A stretch of DNA of 64,000 bases from CAKSXP01 sp964539115. GTDB lineage: Bacteria; Bacillota; Clostridia; Oscillospirales; Oscillospiraceae. Below the pieces are notes generated by a model that searched no databases, was not told the origin of the DNA, and saw only the letters and a list, made by a program, of their open reading frames with translations. The first letter of the stretch is position 1; each line of letters opens with the position of its first letter. Made by a program: the position numbers and the translations under genes. The stretch covers positions 7,124 through 71,123 of the forward strand of contig CAZIHY010000002.1 in the NCBI GenBank assembly GCA_964539115.1, in the 5' to 3' direction. Positions 59,637 to 64,000 of the stretch are shown here, piece by piece.

Positions 59637-60914
59637 ATGGACAAACGAATAAATGATTTTCTAAAGGAAACAGGTATGCACCCGGCGTGTATCGATATGG
59701 ACGAATGCACGCGGGCTTTTGTCAGTGAGATGCGTTCCGGCCTCGCAGGCGAGGCGTCGTCACTTATGATGATACCAACGTATTTTTCAGTGGACGGTGG
59801 GATCGAGCGCGGCGGCAGGGCTATCGCGCTTGATGCCGGTGGGACAAATTTCAGAGTGGCGCTTACAGAAATGGGCGAAGACTCTGTAAAAATACTCAGC
59901 AGTGAGGTATTTCCAATGCCAGGATCTCGTGGTGCGATAACCAAAGATGAGTTTCTGGATGAAGTTTGCGGAAAAATAGAACCTTTACTCAATGATGCGG
60001 ATAAGATTGGATTTTGCTTTTCTTTTCCGGCAGAGATAACACCCGAGCGCGACGGAAAACTTGTTGCCTTCAATAAGGAAGTTTCCGTTGAGGGCAGCGA
60101 GGGCATGCTGGTATGTGCTGAGATAGAAAAGCGGCTCGAGAAACGAGGAAGCAAAAAGACCTCCGCTTTCGTCCTGCTCAATGACACGATTGCCGCAATG
60201 CTTGGCGGTATGGCGTCGATGCAGGGGGGAGGAGACACTATTGGATTTATTCTCGGCACCGGTACCAATACATGTTATTCTGAAAAGGGCGAAAACATAA
60301 AGAAATTGGGTCACCCGGAAGGCAGCATGATAATCAATATGGAAGCCGGCGGTTTTGCAAAACTTCACCGCGGTAAGATAGATGAGGAGCTTGATTCAAC
60401 GACTGCAAATCCTGGAGATCACATATATGAAAAAATGGTCGCCGGAGGGTATCTTGGAAAACTAGTACTTTTGACGCTCAAGGCAGCAGCCCGAGACGGA
60501 GTAATAAAGGACACAAAAGAGCTGCAAGCTAAAGAAGATCTGGAGCTTAAAGAAGTGAGTGCTTTTCTTGAGGAAGGAGCAGGCCATGGAGAACTTGGGC
60601 AGTTTTTTACTGATGACACCGATGCTGACGCTGTCAGGGATATTTGCCTTGCTTTGATCGAACGCGCAGCTAAGCTTGCCGTTTGCAATCTTGCGGCCAT
60701 TATGCAGCAAACAGGAGCCGGAATCGATACACCGGTCACAATTGCCGCGGAAGGTTCCACCTTTCTTAAGACATATTCTTTCAGGGATGATTTCGACAGA
60801 TATGCGCGTGAATTTATAACCGACAAGCTCGGCCATAAATTCCGGATTTTTACATCAGACAACATGACCCTTGCCGGCTGTACGGTAGCGGCGTCTATGA
60901 CCAGCAGGCAATAA
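59637..60914 (+). CDS. Eukaryotic-type hexokinase
   Basis: 425 residues of the hexokinase (not ROK) family, which phosphorylates hexoses with ATP. LDAGGTNFRVAL (65-76) is the ATP phosphate loop; FCFSFPAEITPE (about 123) is the sugar-binding region; LLNDTIAAMLGG (about 180-191) carries the catalytic Asp; GFILGTGTNTCY and NMEAGGFAKL follow. Bacterial glucokinases are usually ROK or Glk type, so this family is less common in bacteria. It is the last gene of the sugar cluster. Confidence 0.9.
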   Translation: MDKRINDFLKETGMHPACIDMDECTRAFVSEMRSGLAGEASSLMMIPTYFSVDGGIERGGRAIALDAGGTNFRVALTEMGEDSVKILSSEVFPMPGSRGAITKDEFLDEVCGKIEPLLNDADKIGFCFSFPAEITPERDGKLVAFNKEVSVEGSEGMLVCAEIEKRLEKRGSKKTSAFVLLNDTIAAMLGGMASMQGGGDTIGFILGTGTNTCYSEKGENIKKLGHPEGSMIINMEAGGFAKLHRGKIDEELDSTTANPGDHIYEKMVAGGYLGKLVLLTLKAAARDGVIKDTKELQAKEDLELKEVSAFLEEGAGHGELGQFFTDDTDADAVRDICLALIERAAKLAVCNLAAIMQQTGAGIDTPVTIAAEGSTFLKTYSFRDDFDRYAREFITDKLGHKFRIFTSDNMTLAGCTVAASMTSRQ

Positions 60915-60932
60915 CATAAATAAATTTAAGAA

Positions 60933-60984
60933 CAATTCCTCCGAAGCGGCATTATTACATTACATTGCTGTTTCGGAGGAATTG
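60933..60984. terminator. Stem-loop after the hexokinase gene
   Basis: CAATTCCTCCGAA (60933-60945) pairs perfectly with TTCGGAGGAATTG (60972-60984) across a 26-base loop. No T run follows, so it is at best a poor terminator. Confidence 0.5.
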
Positions 60985-60999
60985 CGGTGTATGGGATCG

Positions 61000-61030
61000 T
61001 TGACATGGCAGTAGGAGCACGCTCTATATC
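61000..61030 (+). promoter_or_regulatory. Possible promoter of the deacetylase gene
   Basis: A perfect TTGACA (61000-61005) with a TATATC (61025-61030) 19 bases on. The spacer is long and the -10 is imperfect, so this is a weak call. A sporulation sigma factor might be used instead. Confidence 0.35.
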
Positions 61031-61111
61031 AATTAAGGTTGTCTGACTTCTTTTAATAATCTCTCCCGAACAAGCATAGTATGTACAAAACTTTTTCGGG
61101 AGGCATTTACG

Positions 61112-61888
61112 ATGAGACGCTATTTAAAGAAGCTAAAAAAACATAAAAGTATCATAACTGGGGCGGCGCTTGTATTGGCGGTCGCGTTGATTTTCTGGAC
61201 TGTAAACAGTCCGGCGGTAGTTGGTGTCTCTGCGACGTCAAGGATACTTCCGATTTACTGCGTGCAAAAGGAAGAGAAAGTCTGCTCGCTCACATTCGAT
61301 GCCGCGTGGGGAAATGAGGACACGCAAGAGCTTATAGATATCCTTGGAAAGTATGGGGTCAAAGCAACGTTTTTTGTCGTGGGTGATTGGGTGGATAAAT
61401 ATCCGGAGTCTGTAAAGGCCCTTTCTGACGCCGGACACGAAGTTATGAACCACTCTGACAATCACGCGCATTTCTCATCTCTTTCTGAAAGTGAGATCAT
61501 TGCGAATGTGACTGCCTGTAATGAAAAAGTCGCGTCTGTGACAGGGACAACGCCAATACTATTCCGGTGTCCTTATGGCGAATATGATGACCATGTTGTC
61601 AGTACGCTCAATGGAATGGGCATGTATACTATCCAGTGGGATGTGGACAGTCTTGACTGGAAAGAGCTGCCGGCTTCACAGATACAGGACCGAGTACTGA
61701 AAGGAGTACAGCCTGGCAGCATCGTCTTGTTCCACAATGCCGCTATACATACCCCTGAAGCGCTGCCCGGAATAATTGAGTCGCTGCAGGCAGACGGATA
61801 TGAAATTGTCCCGGTGTCAGAGTTGATAATTAGGGAAAACTATGAGATGGATCACACAGGCAAGCAGTGCCCTATAGGCAGCGCCTGA
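61112..61888 (+). CDS. PdaB-like polysaccharide deacetylase
   Basis: 258-residue membrane-anchored NodB-fold enzyme. A basic start and one hydrophobic segment (about 12-30) place the catalytic domain outside the cytosol. LTFDAAWGNED (60-70) is the NodB motif 1, with Asp63, and uses the AAWG variant typical of the PdaB group of spore formers; NHSDNHAHF (113-121) holds the metal His residues; FRCPYGEYDDHV and SIVLFHNA complete the site. PdaB acts on spore-cortex peptidoglycan in Bacillus, so sporulation is the likely setting. The Shine-Dalgarno is GGGAGG. Confidence 0.9.
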   Translation: MRRYLKKLKKHKSIITGAALVLAVALIFWTVNSPAVVGVSATSRILPIYCVQKEEKVCSLTFDAAWGNEDTQELIDILGKYGVKATFFVVGDWVDKYPESVKALSDAGHEVMNHSDNHAHFSSLSESEIIANVTACNEKVASVTGTTPILFRCPYGEYDDHVVSTLNGMGMYTIQWDVDSLDWKELPASQIQDRVLKGVQPGSIVLFHNAAIHTPEALPGIIESLQADGYEIVPVSELIIRENYEMDHTGKQCPIGSA

Positions 61889-61893
61889 AATAG

Positions 61894-61926
61894 GAAACAA
61901 GCCGGTATGTACCGGCTTGTTTCTTT
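61894..61926 (+). terminator. Terminator after the deacetylase gene
   Basis: GAAACAAGCCGGT (61894-61906) pairs with ACCGGCTTGTTTC (61911-61923), a 13-bp perfect stem with a 4-base loop, followed by TTTAT. Confidence 0.82.
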
Positions 61927-62009
61927 ATATGTTAAATTCGCTGAACATCGCCTGATGCTTTTCTATGCATAAAAAGGATGGAAAACAGATCATGGTTTCC
62001 AAAATAGTA

Positions 62010-62039
62010 TTACCAATATACGATAAAATCATTTATAAT
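62010..62039 (+). promoter_or_regulatory. Predicted promoter of apbE
   Basis: TTACCA (62010-62015), an 18-base spacer and a consensus TATAAT (62034-62039), 43 bases before the first start codon. Confidence 0.55.
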
Positions 62040-62082
62040 AAAAAAGTATATAAAGATCCACTAGAGAAATAGTTAAAATGAT

Positions 62083-62985
62083 ATGGTGAAATCTATAATA
62101 CCCGAAATGGAAAGTAGCGTAAAAAAGAAAAATGTCCAATCTACTACTTGGAAAACCGGATCGGGCGCGGAGGGAATGGCGTTTCTATGTAATACCCTTT
62201 GCCATATATCCGCCGAAAACGCCGGTGAAGAGTTGATCCGCGAGACGTTTGGGCTCTGTTCCAAGCTTGAACAAGAGCTTAGCTGTTTTTCAGACGATGG
62301 AGATATTCAACGCTTGAATGTTTGCAATGGCGATTGTAAAGTATCTGATATTACGGCTGAGCTTCTAAGGATGGCGCAGTGGTGCAATTACCTTTCAGGC
62401 GGCGCATTCGACGTTACTGCGCATAAAGGAAAGCAGAGCGTAAAGTCTCCATTTGATATTGCTGGTCTCATCATTCGAAAACGACCGGAAGTGAAATTTG
62501 ATCTCGGCGGTATTGCAAAGGGTTTTATTGCTGACGCTGCGGCAAAACAGCTTAGAGAAAACGGCGTACAGAGTGCATTGCTGGATTTTGGCGGAAATAT
62601 CGTTGTTATCGGCAATTCTTCAAAGCAAAGACCGTGGTGTGTTGGCATACGGTCGCCATATGGCGGCCACGACAGCTTTTTTGCAACAGTTGACGTTTCT
62701 GACTGTTCAGTCGTCACAAGCGCCGAATATGAGCGCGGCAAACATATTTTGGATCCGCGGACGGGAGCCCCGGCTGAAACAAATGTGTTGTCCGCAACGG
62801 TGATATCGAAAAATTCTGCTTTTGCCGATGCAATGTCGACCGCCTTTTTCATAGGAGGGGAGGCGCTGATCAAATCGGCGACGAAGCTGTCCGACCGTGG
62901 ATTTGAGTCAGTCATCGTAGAGAAAACCGGACGTGTTTTCTTCACATCCGGTTTGAAAGATGTTATTGAATTTCGTAAGAACTGA
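62083..62985 (+). CDS. apbE: FAD:protein FMN transferase (ApbE family)
   Basis: 300 residues. ApbE attaches FMN to Thr residues of proteins such as Rnf and Nqr subunits. LEQELSCFSDDGDIQRLN (about 64-81), FDLGGIAKGFIAD (about 146-158) with the flavin-binding region, LLDFGGNIVVIG, HILDPRTGAPA (about 226) and the metal-binding ADAMSTAFFIGG (about 251-262) are present. The family usually has a lipoprotein signal peptide for action outside the cell, but none is seen here, so this copy may act in the cytosol. The start is uncertain because the Shine-Dalgarno is weak. The 3' end overlaps the LysR gene by 23 bases. Confidence 0.9.
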   Translation: MVKSIIPEMESSVKKKNVQSTTWKTGSGAEGMAFLCNTLCHISAENAGEELIRETFGLCSKLEQELSCFSDDGDIQRLNVCNGDCKVSDITAELLRMAQWCNYLSGGAFDVTAHKGKQSVKSPFDIAGLIIRKRPEVKFDLGGIAKGFIADAAAKQLRENGVQSALLDFGGNIVVIGNSSKQRPWCVGIRSPYGGHDSFFATVDVSDCSVVTSAEYERGKHILDPRTGAPAETNVLSATVISKNSAFADAMSTAFFIGGEALIKSATKLSDRGFESVIVEKTGRVFFTSGLKDVIEFRKN

Positions 62986-63907
62986 TTTGGGCTGCGGTAT
63001 TAGAAAAGCTCTCCATAATTGATTCTGCGATTTTTTTGACATATGTATTTTCGTTATCTTTGAGCCACATCTCAGCCAGAAAAGCGCCTGACAGCTCAAG
63101 ATCGACCGGAAAAGCTTTGACATTATCGTGGTCAAGGTCAGGATACATCATTACAGGCATTATAACCATGCCCAGGCCGGATTCTACTGCCAGTTTGATA
63201 TTCATAAGGTCACTGCAATAATAGAATCTGGGCACTACCTCATGATGAGGGAAGACAACAAGACTCTGGGCGACTGCACGATAATCATTCTCAATAGTAT
63301 ATATCCTTGCCGAACCCTTTGGAATAACGTTTTCGTCCTCTCCCAGCATCGATTTGGGTACAACGACCATTACGGGGCTTGTCATTAGCAGACGATGTTC
63401 ATAGGACTCGTCCCTGACAGAAAGAGTGGGAGGCTGTTCGAATGAACATATGCCGATATCAACGTCACCGTTGTTGATACATTCTTCCATCTCACTCAGG
63501 CCGACTTTTTTGATATTTACTCTGACGTTTGGATGGTTGCGCATAAATTGGGACAGGGCGCTGACAAGGAGCTTTTTTGCGGGCGGCTCTTCTATAAGTC
63601 CCGGTTCATATCCGATGTGGACAGTGCATATGACCTTTGAATCAGATTCTACATTGTGCAGAAACTCAATTGCATTGTCTGCTCTCTCCAGAAGATCTTT
63701 GGCGATGGGGAGAAATGTGTTTCCGGCGTCTGTCAGATAAACGGAGTGTTTATCTCGGAAAAAGAGTTTTACGCCGAGATCGGATTCAAGAAGTGCGATT
63801 TGCTTGCTCAATGCGGATTGTGAAAAGAACATACTCTCTGCAGCTTTGCGGAAGCTCGCCTGCTGTGCGACAGCTATGAAAGCCCTTATCTGTTTTAATT
63901 CAAACAT
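62963..63907 (-). CDS. LysR-family transcriptional regulator
   Basis: 314 residues. The N-terminal winged helix ELKQIRAFIAVAQQASFRKAAESMFFSQSALSKQIALLE (about 3-41) is followed by an effector-binding domain of about 220 residues with the usual two lobes. It is convergent with apbE, with a 23-base tail overlap. It probably regulates the gene beyond the right edge, since the intergenic region holds a promoter -35 facing out and a short dyad at 63946-63956. The effector is unknown. Confidence 0.94.
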   Translation of the reverse strand: MFELKQIRAFIAVAQQASFRKAAESMFFSQSALSKQIALLESDLGVKLFFRDKHSVYLTDAGNTFLPIAKDLLERADNAIEFLHNVESDSKVICTVHIGYEPGLIEEPPAKKLLVSALSQFMRNHPNVRVNIKKVGLSEMEECINNGDVDIGICSFEQPPTLSVRDESYEHRLLMTSPVMVVVPKSMLGEDENVIPKGSARIYTIENDYRAVAQSLVVFPHHEVVPRFYYCSDLMNIKLAVESGLGMVIMPVMMYPDLDHDNVKAFPVDLELSGAFLAEMWLKDNENTYVKKIAESIMESFSNTAAQISSYEIQ

Positions 63908-63945
63908 ATCTTTAGCTCCGAATATTTCAAATGCATTTTATCTAA

Positions 63946-63985
63946 CTATTCGATAGCATAATATCATGATTATTATCTGTTGACA
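63946..63985 (+). promoter_or_regulatory. Divergent regulatory region with a consensus -35 at the window edge
   Basis: A short dyad CTAT-TCG-ATAG (63946-63956) lies upstream of the LysR gene and could be part of a LysR-type binding site. TTGACA (63980-63985) is a perfect -35 box pointing rightwards; its -10 would fall beyond the end of the window. The region probably drives a divergent target gene. Confidence 0.45.
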
Positions 63986-64000
63986 ATTAAATTTATTTTA

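Overview
The window looks like chromosome from an anaerobic, probably spore-forming member of the Clostridia (Firmicutes); an Oscillospiraceae-type relative is my best guess. The evidence is the Firmicutes gene order trmFO-plsX-acpP-rnc-smc-ftsY and rimP-nusA-ylxR-ylxQ-infB-rbfA-nrnA-truB-ribF, LytR-CpsA-Psr cell-wall proteins, a SpoVB-like flippase, a PdaB-like deacetylase, an NfnAB-type transhydrogenase and an [FeFe] hydrogenase. Two runs of exactly 100 N (18869-18968 and 57586-57685) are assembly gaps, so this is a draft scaffold. I saw no tRNA, rRNA, CRISPR array, insertion sequence or phage gene.

Layout. 1-16.8 kb holds dense housekeeping genes on the plus strand: tRNA modification, fatty-acid and phospholipid initiation, RNase III, a radical SAM protein, SMC, FtsY, dITP pyrophosphatase, a NadD-YqeK fusion, two LCP ligases, RsfS, LeuS and S21. 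16.9-18.5 kb is a lone membrane protein combining TrkA-N-like and RyR-like domains. 18.5-26.1 kb is a molybdenum island: a leader with the architecture of a transcriptional riboswitch, modABC, two MoeA-type genes, moaA, moaC and a MogA-MoaE-like fusion. 26.1-28.2 kb is a cytosolic ParB-like/BMP protein behind an 18-base perfect palindrome. 28.3-36.1 kb is the nusA-infB operon with a leader terminator.

36.1-49.3 kb is mixed: a DEDDh exonuclease, ddl-murF, a cytidylate-kinase-like protein, nfnAB, an MFS/spermidine-synthase fusion, a divergent CoaX, a cupin, a flippase and two sugar-transporter permeases without their binding protein or ATPase. 49.4-56.5 kb has recG, then mobA with a nitroreductase, then a two-gene [FeFe] hydrogenase operon whose second subunit is a NuoF-FeS/GltD-like fusion. 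56.8-60.9 kb is a small sugar catabolic cluster (RpiR regulator, isomerase, Gfo/Idh dehydrogenase, eukaryotic-type hexokinase). 61.1-64 kb has a PdaB-like deacetylase, ApbE and a LysR regulator.

How it fits together. Molybdate import (ModABC), molybdopterin synthesis (MoaA, MoaC, MogA-MoaE) and insertion or nucleotide addition (MoeA, MobA) imply that the cell makes molybdo- or tungsto-enzymes. NfnAB and the hydrogenase with its NfnB-like partner suggest fermentative redox balancing between NADH, NADPH, ferredoxin and H2. The most unusual items are the modA leader, the RyR protein, the ParB-BMP protein and the hydrogenase partner.
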